The position numbers were made by a program, and so were the translations under genes. Below, in pieces: positions 42,173 through 50,646 of a DNA stretch of 64,000 nucleotides. The stretch spans positions 1 through 64,000 of the forward strand of contig NZ_KQ031391.1 in NCBI RefSeq assembly GCF_000966285.1, read 5' to 3'. Below the pieces are notes generated by a model. It was not told the DNA's origin. It did not search any database and saw nothing but the letters and a program-made list of their open reading frames with translations. The stretch's first letter is position 1; each line of letters starts with the position of its first letter. Origin of the DNA: Pseudofrankia sp. DC12 (lineage in GTDB: Bacteria; Actinomycetota; Actinomycetes; Frankiales; Frankiaceae).

Positions 42173-42973
42173 TCAGCCGTCGCCGAAGCCGCGGTAGGTG
42201 CCCGACGCGTCCACCGCGTTGACCAGCCCTGGCTGGCCCATCGTCAACGCATTGGCGTGCTGCACGGCCTCTGAAGTGAGCCGCTGACCGGTCTCCGTCG
42301 CGTGCTGGCCGTAGAGCTCGCGAACCTCGTCGAGGTTGAAGTCACTCAGCCGCAGCGACGCCACCGCGATGTTGAACGGACTCGGGGACGTCAGAGTGGT
42401 CGGGTCGCCGCTGGAGGCGATTTTGTAGTCACGGACGTCGCGCAGGCCGCAGAGCGCCACAGACGCCGGAAAGCCGGTCGGGCGGTCGGCGAAACCGCCG
42501 CGCAGTTGACGAAGCACGCTGAGCAACGTGCGTCCGCCCAAAGAGTCGATCTCATCGAGGAAGAGCACGAGCGGGCGCGGGCAGGTCTCCGCCCAGACGG
42601 CGAACGCGTCCGAGAGCGGGCCTTCGTCCCAGCTGTCCGGCCAGGGCGGTGGCCGCAGATCGACCGGCAGGTTGGTTCGTGCCGTTCGACCGGCGCCTGT
42701 CAGGATCGCTCGAGTGGCCGCGCCGATATCGTCCGGCCAAGGCTGGCCGGCCTCCATCGACAGCACCACCGCCGCATAGCGGCCACTCGCGGTCAACTCG
42801 GCCGCCAGCGCACGCAGCGCCGTCGTCCTGCCCGTCTGGCGGGGAGCGTGCAGGACGAAATACTTCCTGTGCCCAACGAGATCAGGGACTTCGGGTAGCC
42901 GCGCCGAGGCCGGGATCATGTAGTGATCGCTCAGCACACACGGCCCCGTCGTGTTGAACGAGCGGGCCACCAC
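42173..42973 (-). CDS. AAA-like ATPase protein, C-terminally truncated
   Basis: The protein has 266 residues. Walker A is APRQTGRTTALRAL and Walker B LVLFLDEIDSLGG, followed by a LRQLRGGFADR arginine-finger region and the LTMGQPGLVNAV segment. This is the AAA-like family of P-loop proteins often encoded in actinobacterial and cyanobacterial accessory regions; members usually run to about 400-500 residues with further helical domains after the GQPxLVNA motif. Here the frame ends 14 residues after it (ASGTYRGFGDG), so the 3' part seems deleted or shifted. It lies upstream of the prs-like gene on the same strand. Confidence 0.72.
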   Translation of the reverse strand: MVARSFNTTGPCVLSDHYMIPASARLPEVPDLVGHRKYFVLHAPRQTGRTTALRALAAELTASGRYAAVVLSMEAGQPWPDDIGAATRAILTGAGRTARTNLPVDLRPPPWPDSWDEGPLSDAFAVWAETCPRPLVLFLDEIDSLGGRTLLSVLRQLRGGFADRPTGFPASVALCGLRDVRDYKIASSGDPTTLTSPSPFNIAVASLRLSDFNLDEVRELYGQHATETGQRLTSEAVQHANALTMGQPGLVNAVDASGTYRGFGDG

Positions 42974-43139
42974 CCACCGCCTTCCGGACGCGTACCACTG
43001 ATCGCGACTCTACGCAACCTGTGGTGGGACCCCGTTGTGGTCATTGGCCCGCGGGATCAGTCATGACAGACCGCACACTGGGAGCGACGACGACGGCGAG
43101 CCTCTGACGGACCCAGCACCCACCTTGATGTTCCTTCTG

Positions 43140-43391
43140 CGACATCGGCCATTTCTTGGTCCTGCACACCGACACCTTCGGCAGCGCCGACGTGCCGGCG
43201 GTCGAACCGCGGTCCACCGCACCGAGCGGACCGTCGAGGCCAACTACCGGCACCCGAGCGTGAACCCGGTCGCCGAGCCGGGCCCGGACGGCCGCCGGCC
43301 CGTCGGCGAGACCTTCGTCCGGTACCGGGTCGAGCTGCCGTTGGCGGCCTGGCTGGGTGGCGCGAACAGACCGGGCAGCGTCGTGTTCTGA
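43140..43391 (+). pseudogene. second Rieske-oxygenase-like remnant
   Basis: The frame ending at 43391 reads VEANYRHPSVNPVAEPGPDG ... FVRYRVELPLAAWLGGANRPGSVVF then stops. Just upstream, in another frame, FLVLHTDTFGSADVPAV resembles the preceding part of the same family. The last 12 residues overlap the first residues of the remnant at 38462 (LGGANGPGSVMF) and the DNA shares TGGGTGGCGCGAAC. The two pieces therefore come from related copies or a rearranged gene. Neither is functional. Confidence 0.5.
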
Positions 43392-43812
43392 GCGAAAGTG
43401 GCCACGCCCGCCGACCCGAGGCGTCGTCACCGGACGTACCCGGCATTCTCGGCGCCACCGTTGCCAGTTGGCTGATAAACCAAACGTCGCGTATTTCCAG
43501 CACTTCGCGATCTGGCGCCGGTCCTGAATCTGATCAGCCGGCACCGGGCCTCACGTCTCCTGATCGTGAGCACCGGCGGCCGAGCTGTGTCTGCGATAGC
43601 ACCTACGCCTCGGTGGCTATGCTGCGCAGGTGGCGACGGCTGAATTCGATATCGATCTACCTGGCGGGCGAGGCGGACGTGACCACTCCATCGGTGTAGA
43701 TGGCGTCAGGCCGACGATTCGGTGTCCAGCAGCGGAAGTATGGCCATGCGCCCCAGTCGTTCGCATGTACTCGCCGACGACATCGAACGTGCGAACAGGG
43801 AGGATTTCGCTG
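43392..43812. other. intergenic region, nothing recognised
   Basis: Between the Rieske-like remnant and the secreted-protein gene. A weak frame continues upstream of 43813 without start support. GGGAGG at 43798-43803 is the ribosome binding site of the next gene. Confidence 0.4.
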
Positions 43813-44718
43813 GTGGTCTCAGTGCTGCGAAAAACGGTGCCACTGCTGATGGCCTCGGTCGCCCTTCTCGTCCTGCTGCCCAGCACGGCGCTGGCCGCCG
43901 ACACGACCCAGTACGCCCTCGATCCAACCCGCGGGAATGGTGTGGCGATTCCCTTCGAGGGATACACCGACCAGCACGGAAACCCGGTGCCGATAAGCGG
44001 CGCCGTCGGCGTCGACCTGGTGTTCGGGTCGGGCTCGAACCAGTATCTGCCATGTCAGAAATTCAATCCGTCCACCGGCACCGGCGACACGTTCGTGAAC
44101 GCCTGCCAGACCCCGAGCAGCTACGCCACCTACACCCGGTTCCCCGTCGGCGGCGGGCTGTTGTTCCCGCACGGCTACTTCATGGGCAACACACAGCCCG
44201 ATCTGGTGCGTGGCGGAATGCTGACCACCAACTGGGGAGCACGCGCCACCGCCCTGTCGGTCGAGTTCTACCCACAGCAGGACCTCGACTCCGTGTACGT
44301 CCACCCCCGGTTCGACGTCAGCCGGTTCGACCACTACGCCAACGGCTGGGCGTACTCGCCGGCCGTGGGCCGCATCACCCTGGCCACACTCGCCGATCCG
44401 GGCACCACGCACTTTGGCGGGCGGCTGACGGACGCCGGCCGGGCCGTCGCGCCGGGCCGCGCCCGGATCACGATCTTCGGCGGTGAGGCGCACTCGTCCA
44501 CCGGCTACCGGATCGCCTCGTTCGCGGTCGTCACCAGCACGGGCACCGACCGCTGGGACAGCGGCGCGATGTACGCCGGCGGGCAGCAGCTCTACATCCT
44601 GGACACAGTCACGCACCAGCAGTGCATCATCGGCCGCTCTCTCATCACCGGCGCGATCGACATCGATCTCGCCAGGCCCGGATTCGGCGACGCCAACGCC
44701 CGCTGCACGGCAGTGTGA
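43813..44718 (+). CDS. secreted protein of unknown function
   Basis: The protein has 301 residues from GTG 43813, with GGGAGG nine bases upstream; the longer frame to 43630 would hide the signal peptide. A clear Sec signal (RKTVPLLMASVALLVLLPSTALA) ends at an AxA-type site before ADTTQYALDP. The mature part is beta-rich with Cys residues at LPCQKF, NACQTP, QQCIIG and ARCTAV, which could form two disulfides. Motifs such as FPHGYFMGNTQPDLVRGGM and FDVSRFDHYANGWAYSP are not known to me. It is isolated, with pseudogenes on both sides. Confidence 0.75.
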   Translation: MVSVLRKTVPLLMASVALLVLLPSTALAADTTQYALDPTRGNGVAIPFEGYTDQHGNPVPISGAVGVDLVFGSGSNQYLPCQKFNPSTGTGDTFVNACQTPSSYATYTRFPVGGGLLFPHGYFMGNTQPDLVRGGMLTTNWGARATALSVEFYPQQDLDSVYVHPRFDVSRFDHYANGWAYSPAVGRITLATLADPGTTHFGGRLTDAGRAVAPGRARITIFGGEAHSSTGYRIASFAVVTSTGTDRWDSGAMYAGGQQLYILDTVTHQQCIIGRSLITGAIDIDLARPGFGDANARCTAV

Positions 44719-45140
44719 CCATCCAGCGAGTCACAGCGCCCTAGCTCTGTGAGGAAGAACGGGTTCCCGACGGTGCGCGAGCGCAGCTGCTCGGCCTTGT
44801 CGCCGCCCGGGTCGCGGCCGGACAGCTCCCGGACGAGCACCCGGACCTCCTCGGTGGCGAGCCCGTCGAGCCCGAGCCTGCGCGCGCCGGGCCGCGACAG
44901 CGCCGACAGCGTGCCGATGAGCGCCGACGCCTCGTGCCGCCTCAAGGTCGCCACCAGCAGCAGGCCCGGCCGGGCGATGGACGCCACGTGGACCAGTAGC
45001 CGCAGCGTCGCGTCGTCCGCCGCGTGGATGTCCTCCAGCACGACGATCAACGGGCCGGCGGCAGCCAGGAACGCGCCGACCGCCTCGAAGAACCGCAGCC
45101 GCGCCCCCTGCGCGTCGGACGCCGGGATCGCCTCCAGCCC

Positions 45141-45190
45141 GCCCCGCAGGACACCCTGCCCACCTCGTCGGGCAGGGTGTCCTGCGGGGC
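45141..45190. repeat. perfect 21-bp inverted repeat with 8-bp loop
   Basis: Arms 45141-45161 and 45170-45190 are exact reverse complements (GCCCCGCAGGACACC ... ), loop ACCTCGTC. It lies in the ATPase remnant at a frame break, so it probably arose by templated inverted duplication. Confidence 0.92.
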
Positions 45191-45342
45191 CGTGGCGGCG
45201 AGGTCGCGCAGGACCCGTTCCCAGGGCCACAGGGCGGGTGCGGTCTCGTGGCCGGGACTCGACCCCCAGCCGACCGGCACGTCGGCGGTCGCGCGGAACC
45301 GCCTCAGCAGGCTCGTCTTGCCGACGCCCGGCTCGCCGTCCA

Positions 45343-45369
45343 CCAGCACGACCAGCACGACCAGCACGA
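45343..45369 (+). repeat. three tandem copies of ACCAGCACG
   Basis: A 9-bp unit is repeated exactly three times in the ATPase remnant, just before Walker A, coding Val/Leu repeats on the minus strand. It coincides with the first frame break. Confidence 0.9.
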
Positions 45370-45510
45370 CGCCTTCGCCGCCTCGCGCAGGAAGTCCAGC
45401 GCGCTCTCGCAGCCGACGAAGACCGGCTGGTCCGCCGCGGGCTCAGGGGCCCCGCGCGCCGTCGTCTGTTCCGGCGCCGGCACCGGGAACGTCACCAAAC
45501 CCGAGATCAT

Positions 45511-45948
45511 CTCAAAACGGGCACGTCGTTCCCCACCCAGCCCTCCTCAAACCCGACCAGACCCACGACCTGCGCAGAAAGACTTTGCAGGCCACCCTGG
45601 GTCAAGCGCGGCGTAGGACGGAAGGGTCCTCGTTGGCACCTATAGGCTAGGCCCGCCGCGGCGGGCGCAGCCGAACTCTCCGGCGCGCGGATGGCGAGGA
45701 TGTCCTGGGCGTCAGAAACACGGTTGCCTCCGCTCAGTCACCCCAAGGGACTCGCGAGCAATGGCCAGCTTTGCCGCCAACGGGCCATTTGTCCAGACCT
45801 TGGTGATTCCGGATCGTCACGCGGTGCCGGCGCGGCGCCGTCGGGCCCGTCGAACCCTGGCCGGGGCGGGGTCTCCCGCCTGGCGGCCAGCGTCATCTTG
45901 ATCGCCAGGGATGGGTCCTCCGCCCCGCGCGCGCCGTCCGCCGGTGAC
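45511..45948. other. intergenic region, nothing recognised
   Basis: Between the ATPase remnant and the NUDIX gene. Frames here are of the shadow type with no start or domain support. It marks the transition from the decayed zone to the intact chromosomal block. Confidence 0.4.
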
Positions 45949-46425
45949 CTAACGGAGAAACGGTGCCGCGTCCGCCAGGTAGTCGCCGATCCGGATGCGG
46001 TGCGAGGGGTGCATACCGAGGTCCGCGATCTCGTCGAGCGTGAAGAAGGCGACGGCGGTCGACTCGTCGCTCACCGCCAGTCCGCCGCCGACGAGGGTGC
46101 ACGCACAACAGATCGAGAACTGCTGGCGGACCTCGCCATTCTCGTAGGCGAAGACGTGCCCCGGGTCGGAGTAGATCCCGACGATCCGGTCGACGACGAC
46201 GTCGAACCCGGTCTCCTCGCGGACCTCCCGGACGACGCAGCCGGCGAACGTCTCGCCGAGGTCCATCCCGCCGCCGGGCAGCGCCCATTCGCCGTTGTCG
46301 GCCCGCCGCTGCAGCAGGATCCGCCCGTCCTGGTCCGGCACGACCGCGCAGCCGCCGACCACCAGCGAGTTCGGCGCGGGCGCCGCGGGCACGTGGTAGT
46401 AATCGATGCGTCGCACACGGTGCAT
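45949..46425 (-). CDS. NUDIX hydrolase
   Basis: The protein has 158 residues from ATG 46425; the upstream extension to 46509 is Arg-rich with no family match. The complete NUDIX box is GGGMDLGETFAG ... REVREETGF, which coordinates Mg2+ for cleavage of nucleoside diphosphates linked to another moiety. The preceding strand (VVPDQDGRILLQRRADNGEWALPG) and the late AVAFFTLDEI segment are typical. The substrate cannot be predicted. It is the first intact gene after the decayed zone. Confidence 0.9.
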   Translation of the reverse strand: MHRVRRIDYYHVPAAPAPNSLVVGGCAVVPDQDGRILLQRRADNGEWALPGGGMDLGETFAGCVVREVREETGFDVVVDRIVGIYSDPGHVFAYENGEVRQQFSICCACTLVGGGLAVSDESTAVAFFTLDEIADLGMHPSHRIRIGDYLADAAPFLR

Positions 46426-46697
46426 TGTCCACCGGTGTGCGCGGCGGCGGCCGTGGATTCGGCGTGGCCGGTCCCGGGCCGCACCCGCCACGGCCGGGCT
46501 GCGCCGCACCGCCGGCCTAAGGGCACCCGCCGCCCTCAGTCAGTCCGGTGGCTGCACCTCGGGCGGTGCGGGCGTCGCCTCGGCCGCGCGGAGGTCCCGG
46601 AGCAGCCCGGCGCGGACCGGGCCCGAGCCGTACCGGGCTTCAACGTGTCGGATATCCGTCCGGCCGTTCCGGACCGACCCACCGGGGCCCGATCGCG

Positions 46698-47123
46698 TCA
46701 GGCCAGCGGGTGGCCGGTGGTGACATCGACGTGGTCGGGAATCGACTCGTGGCGGTCGCCGACGGTCGAGGTCCCGGTTGGCTCGAAGAGGAGGACCGAG
46801 GCTCCGTCGCGAGACGACGGGCGGTGTTCGACGCCACGGGGGACAACGAAGACGGCGCCCTTCGGCAGAACCACGGCCCGTTCCCCCTCGCCGGCCTCGG
46901 TCGCACCGGCACCCGGCCCGCGCAGGGCGATCCGGAGTTCTCCATCAATGACCAGGAAGAACTCGTCGGTGTCGTCGTGGACGTGCCAGACATGCTTGCC
47001 AACAACCTTCGCGATACGCACGTCGTAGTCGTTCACCCGGGTCACGATCCGCGGGCTCCGCAGGTCCTCGAATGTCTCGAGTGCCTCCGCGAGCTTCACT
47101 GGGCCGTTCTCTTCGATGCTCAC
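46698..47123 (-). CDS. cupin-domain protein
   Basis: The protein has 141 residues from GTG 47123. The single cupin barrel has motif 1 HVWHVHDDTDEFFLVIDGELRI, with two His and a Glu as metal ligands, and motif 2 LPKGAVFVVPRGVEHRP. It is a small mono-cupin of the kind that binds a divalent metal and acts as an isomerase, dioxygenase or ligand-binding protein; the role is unknown. It is divergent from the GNAT gene at 47272, with a 148-bp shared promoter region. Confidence 0.85.
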   Translation of the reverse strand: MSIEENGPVKLAEALETFEDLRSPRIVTRVNDYDVRIAKVVGKHVWHVHDDTDEFFLVIDGELRIALRGPGAGATEAGEGERAVVLPKGAVFVVPRGVEHRPSSRDGASVLLFEPTGTSTVGDRHESIPDHVDVTTGHPLA

Positions 47124-47271
47124 GACGTCATCATCGCGCCGCGCCGCCGGCCGCCGCCCGGCGTTGCACGAACAGGGCCGCGCCTTGCGGAAACCCGGCC
47201 GCCGCAGCGATCCGCTCCGGCGAAGGCAAACCATTTCGGGCGGCACGCCCGGCTGTACGACGCTCGTCCGC

Positions 47272-48063
47272 GTGAGTGCCGAGAAGCTGCTGGCCGTGTA
47301 CGACGCGCAGGTCCGGGGGTCCTTCCCGAGCCGGCTGCCGGCCGGTTGGCTCGGCGAGCGGGACGGGCCGCTGACCCGGTGCCTGACCATCAACGGCGGC
47401 TTCGCCATGCTCACCGAGGACGCGGGGGGCCTCGACGGTGACGCGCTGGAGTCGCTGGTCGACCGGACCTTCGCCTACTACGACGCGCGTGGCCTCGGCT
47501 TCGAGTGGAAGACGTTCGACCACGACCGCGCGGACCCACGCCCGATGCTGACGGCCCGCGGCGCGGTGGCCGAGGCTCATGAGGCGCTGGTGCTCGGCGA
47601 GTCCGCGGCCCTCGCGGGCGTGCCGGTCCTGCCCGCCGGGCTGACCCTGCGCCAGGTCTCGGCCCGTGCCGACCTGGAACGCGTCGCGGAGCTGGCCAGC
47701 ATGGTCTGGGCCGCCGACTGGTCGTGGCTCGCGGACGACCTGGAGAACCGGCTGGCCGGCGCGCGGGAGCCGGTCGAGATCTTCGCCGTCGAGGACGGCG
47801 GCGCGATGGTGAGCGCGGCCTGGCTGGTGCCGCTGGCCGGCACCCGGGTCGCGGGCCTGTGGGGCGGCAGCACGCTGGCGGCCTACCGCCGCCGCGGGCT
47901 CTACCGGGCTCTCGTCGCGCACCGCGCCGCCCGGGCCGTCGCGCTCGGCTACCCGCTGCTGCAGGTCGACGCCTCCGACGACAGCCGTCCGATCCTGCGC
48001 CGCCTCGGCCTGCACGTCGTCGGCGGAACCGTCCCCTACCTCAGCGCCGAGACCGTGAACTGA
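47272..48063 (+). CDS. GNAT-family N-acetyltransferase
   Basis: The protein has 263 residues from GTG 47272. The C-terminal half is a GNAT domain: GLWGGSTLAAYRRRGLYRALVAHRAARA contains the acetyl-CoA-binding RRRGLY loop and LLQVDASDDSRPILRRLGL the final strands. The N-terminal half (FEWKTFDHDRAD, PADL-like region) resembles a degenerate second GNAT-type fold, as in many two-domain actinobacterial members. The substrate is unknown. Confidence 0.87.
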   Translation: MSAEKLLAVYDAQVRGSFPSRLPAGWLGERDGPLTRCLTINGGFAMLTEDAGGLDGDALESLVDRTFAYYDARGLGFEWKTFDHDRADPRPMLTARGAVAEAHEALVLGESAALAGVPVLPAGLTLRQVSARADLERVAELASMVWAADWSWLADDLENRLAGAREPVEIFAVEDGGAMVSAAWLVPLAGTRVAGLWGGSTLAAYRRRGLYRALVAHRAARAVALGYPLLQVDASDDSRPILRRLGLHVVGGTVPYLSAETVN

Positions 48064-48092
48064 CAGGGGCGCCGACGCCCGGCGCGGGCCGA

Positions 48093-48629
48093 CTACCGGT
48101 CCGCGCCGGGCGCCACCGCCTCCAGGACGGTGTCGAGGGCGCCGTTCAGCTCGGCGCGCAGCGGCTCCGGGAGGCCGAGCGCGGATTCCCACGCGTGCAG
48201 CCGGTCGTTGACGCGACGACTGAGCGCGTCGCCGGCCGGTGTCAGCTCGACGGTGACCCGGCGCCGGTCGGACGGGTCGGGGGCCCGCAGGACCAGGCCG
48301 GCGGCGACGAGCCGGTCGAGCGTCAGGGTCATGCCGCCGCTGGTGCGCCCGAGTACCCGGCACAGCCGGCTCGGCGCGCCCCGGCCCCCCGGCGAGCGCC
48401 GGATCGCACCGATCACCAGGTAGTCCGCGACGGTCACGCCATACGGTTCGACCAGGCCGTCGAGCGCAGCCGAGACGAGCATGTTGAGCCGGACGAGGCG
48501 GGCGAGCAGGCCGGCGTGCCCGGTCAGGCCGACCTCGTCGACCCAGCCAGGCTCGCTGACGGTGGCCCCGGGGCGCGGCGGCGGGCCCGGGGTGTGCGCA
48601 CCGCGGGCGACGGCCCGCCCGTTCGGCAT
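48093..48629 (-). CDS. MarR-family regulator
   Basis: The protein has 178 residues with the winged-helix MarR core at about 35-150: YLVIGAIRRSP, the recognition helix in GRTSGGMTLTLDRLVAAGLV and the wing DPSDRRRVTVELTPAG. It lies 18 bp after the amidohydrolase gene on the same strand and is probably in its operon. It likely represses the divergent amidohydrolase/cupin promoter region and responds to a small phenolic or acyl ligand; the ligand is inference. Confidence 0.9.
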   Translation of the reverse strand: MPNGRAVARGAHTPGPPPRPGATVSEPGWVDEVGLTGHAGLLARLVRLNMLVSAALDGLVEPYGVTVADYLVIGAIRRSPGGRGAPSRLCRVLGRTSGGMTLTLDRLVAAGLVLRAPDPSDRRRVTVELTPAGDALSRRVNDRLHAWESALGLPEPLRAELNGALDTVLEAVAPGADR

Positions 48630-48647
48630 TCTCGCGACTCTACGGAT

Positions 48648-49901
48648 TCATTCCTTGATGCCGAACCGTTCCAGGCCGAAGGCGCGGATGGCATTGCCGC
48701 GGACGAACTTGTAGACCTCCGGTGCGGTCATGCCGGCGCCAGCGCACAGCCGGTGGGCGACGGCCAGCGAGTTCGGCCAGGTGCCGTCGGTGTGCGGGTA
48801 GTCGGTCTCGAAGACGATCTGGTCGAGGCCGACCTCGCCCCGGGACAGCAGGCCGTGCTGGTCGTCGAACAGGCAGCCGTAGACGCGCCCCGTGACGTAG
48901 CTGCTCGGCGGGTTCGGCAGCCGGGCGCCGCCGCCGACGTCGCCCTTCCAGACGAGGTCCATCCGCTCCAGCAGGTACGGCATCCAGCCGACCTGGCTCT
49001 CGGCGTAGACGATCGTCAGGCCGGGGAACCGGTCGAGCGTGCCGGAGAAGATCCAGTCGCACAGCGAGCCCTCGGCGTTCTGCGACGACAGCGACATGCT
49101 GACGGCCAGCGGCGCGTCCGGCGACGTCGAGGGCAGCGTCGAGGACGAGCCGATGTGCATCGTTACGACCGTGCCGGTCTCCTCGCAGGCCCCGAAGAGC
49201 ACATCCCAGGCGCCGGAGTGGATCGAGGCGAAGCCGAGCCTGCTCGGGTTCTCCGAGAACGACACCGCGTACGAGCCCTTGGCCGCGCAGCGGCGCACCT
49301 CGGCGGCGGCGAGCGCCGGGTCCCACAGCGGGATGAGGGTGAGCGGGACCAGCCGGCCCCGGCCCGCGCCGCCGGCCCACTCGTCGATCATCCAGTCGTT
49401 GTAGATCTGGATGCAGGCGAGCGCGACCTCCTTGTCCGGCCGCTCGGAGAAGCCCTGGCCACAGAACCGGGGGAACGTGTTCGGGAAGTTGACCGCCGCC
49501 TCGACGTGGTTGGTGTCCATGTCGGCCAGGCGCGCGTCCCGGTCGTAGGTGCCGGGGCGGAAGTCCTCGTACACGGCCGGCAGGTTCTTCACCTCCGCAG
49601 GTGGGATGCCCGCGGACGCGTGCAGCAGGCCGGTCGGGTAGACGAGGTCGTCGTAGAGCCACAGGTCGCACCAGCGGCCGTCGGGGGCGCCGCGCTCGAA
49701 GCCGTAGTGGCCGCCGGAGAAGTGCAGCGTCAGCCGGTCACGGACGACCTTCGGGCCGCGGCCGCGCATCGACGCCGGGAGCTCGCGCTGCCATAACTCG
49801 CGCGGCTCCAGGATGTGGTCGTCCACCGAGATGATCTTCGGGAAGTCCTCCGGCGCCGGAGTGACGGTCCCGGGCGCGGTGCTGTCGTCGGTCACGGTCA
49901 T
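48648..49901 (-). CDS. amidohydrolase-family metal-dependent hydrolase/decarboxylase
   Basis: The protein has 417 residues. The amidohydrolase_2 TIM barrel is shown by the N-terminal ISVDDHILEP (Asp and His instead of the usual HxH), the ADMDTNHVEAAVNFPN strand, a TMHIGSSS His, and VFETDYPHTDGTWPNS with the metal-binding Asp. This subgroup includes gamma-resorcylate-type decarboxylases and related enzymes of aromatic or steroid metabolism. The neighbours (a MarR regulator, and a divergent cupin, acyl-CoA ligase and DUF427 protein) suggest a small catabolic unit. The substrate is unknown. Confidence 0.9.
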   Translation of the reverse strand: MTVTDDSTAPGTVTPAPEDFPKIISVDDHILEPRELWQRELPASMRGRGPKVVRDRLTLHFSGGHYGFERGAPDGRWCDLWLYDDLVYPTGLLHASAGIPPAEVKNLPAVYEDFRPGTYDRDARLADMDTNHVEAAVNFPNTFPRFCGQGFSERPDKEVALACIQIYNDWMIDEWAGGAGRGRLVPLTLIPLWDPALAAAEVRRCAAKGSYAVSFSENPSRLGFASIHSGAWDVLFGACEETGTVVTMHIGSSSTLPSTSPDAPLAVSMSLSSQNAEGSLCDWIFSGTLDRFPGLTIVYAESQVGWMPYLLERMDLVWKGDVGGGARLPNPPSSYVTGRVYGCLFDDQHGLLSRGEVGLDQIVFETDYPHTDGTWPNSLAVAHRLCAGAGMTAPEVYKFVRGNAIRAFGLERFGIKE

Positions 49902-49957
49902 CGGGCGGCCCCTCGGTCCCGGGCGCGGAGGCCCTGATCAGAGCTGGATTGCCGATC

Positions 49958-49971
49958 GCTTTCCAGAAAGC
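49958..49971. promoter_or_regulatory. possible operator dyad between divergent operons
   Basis: GCTTT-ccag-AAAGC lies in the AT-richer middle of the 137-bp gap between the amidohydrolase and cupin starts. It is a plausible site for the MarR protein encoded in the left operon. Confidence 0.4.
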
Positions 49972-50038
49972 TACTTTTCACCAAGCTACCCGGCGGCCCT
50001 CTCTCTGTCAGCGGGTCGCGGACAGGAGGTAAGGCGGC

Positions 50039-50572
50039 ATGGCGGAGCTGAAGATCGTTTCGGTGGGAGATGTCCCGTGGCACGAGGTGAAGGCGCAGGC
50101 CCATCCGGGCGGGCGGCGGGTGTCGGTATGGGAGAAGTTCCTGGAGTGGTCGCCGGAGCGGATGGCCATCTACGCCCGCTACGACCCCGGCATGGTCGTC
50201 GAACGGCATGGCCACGGCAGCGACCACTTCGTCTTCGTCCTCGCCGGTGAGGTGCTCGTCGGCGACCGGCCGTGCCCCGCTGGCACACACCTCACCCTCG
50301 AGCACGGCGCCGCGTTCGGCCCCCTGGTCGCGGGGCCTGAGGGCGCGACCCTCTACGAGGTGATGACCGGGGACCCACGCGCGCTCCCGGCCGATCCGGC
50401 AGGGTTCGCCGAGCTTCTCGCCTCCCGGGGCATCGAGCCGCTGCCCAATCCCCCGGTCCCCTGGCCCGGCTGGCTCGCCCCCCGCACCGACCACCAGGCG
50501 GGCCCGCGGGCGAGCAGTCCCGCCGGTGGTGCGGCAGCCGGAAACGACCCGCGTAGCGACCTCGGCGGGTAG
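50039..50572 (+). CDS. cupin-domain protein
   Basis: The protein has 177 residues from ATG 50039, with AGGAGGT eight bases upstream. The cupin fold is indicated by YDPGMVVERHGHGSDHFVFVLAGEVLVGDRPCPAGTHLTL with two His. The C-terminal ~50 residues are Pro/Gly-rich and disordered. It is the first gene of an operon with the acyl-CoA ligase and the DUF427 protein. Possibly it acts on the same substrate as the divergent amidohydrolase. Confidence 0.87.
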   Translation: MAELKIVSVGDVPWHEVKAQAHPGGRRVSVWEKFLEWSPERMAIYARYDPGMVVERHGHGSDHFVFVLAGEVLVGDRPCPAGTHLTLEHGAAFGPLVAGPEGATLYEVMTGDPRALPADPAGFAELLASRGIEPLPNPPVPWPGWLAPRTDHQAGPRASSPAGGAAAGNDPRSDLGG

Positions 50573-50646
50573 CGTCGGCCGCGCGTGACCGGACGACCAG
50601 CCACCAGCTCGGGCCCGGCCGGTCCCGGGGTCGAGGAGGCACGTTC

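Larger units (their letters stand above)
44742..45510 (-). pseudogene. regulator-type ATPase (AfsR/LuxR-like) remnant
   Basis: Three frames must be joined to read the N-terminal half of a large ATP-binding regulator. An opening VFVGCESALDFLREAAKA is followed by VDGEPGVGKTSLLRRF (Walker A) in a second frame. Then IVVLEDIHAADDATLRLL (Walker B) and SGRDPGGDKAEQLRSRTVGNPFFLTEL are in a third. The first shift is at a 9-bp triplication (45343-45369), the second at a 21-bp perfect inverted repeat (45141-45190). The C-terminal sensor and HTH parts are missing left of 44742. It is inactive. Confidence 0.8.

Noticed and set aside
47131-49796. Frames of 410 (minus) and 690 (plus) codons
   Set aside because: They overlap the GNAT, MarR and amidohydrolase genes in other frames and have no recognisable domains.
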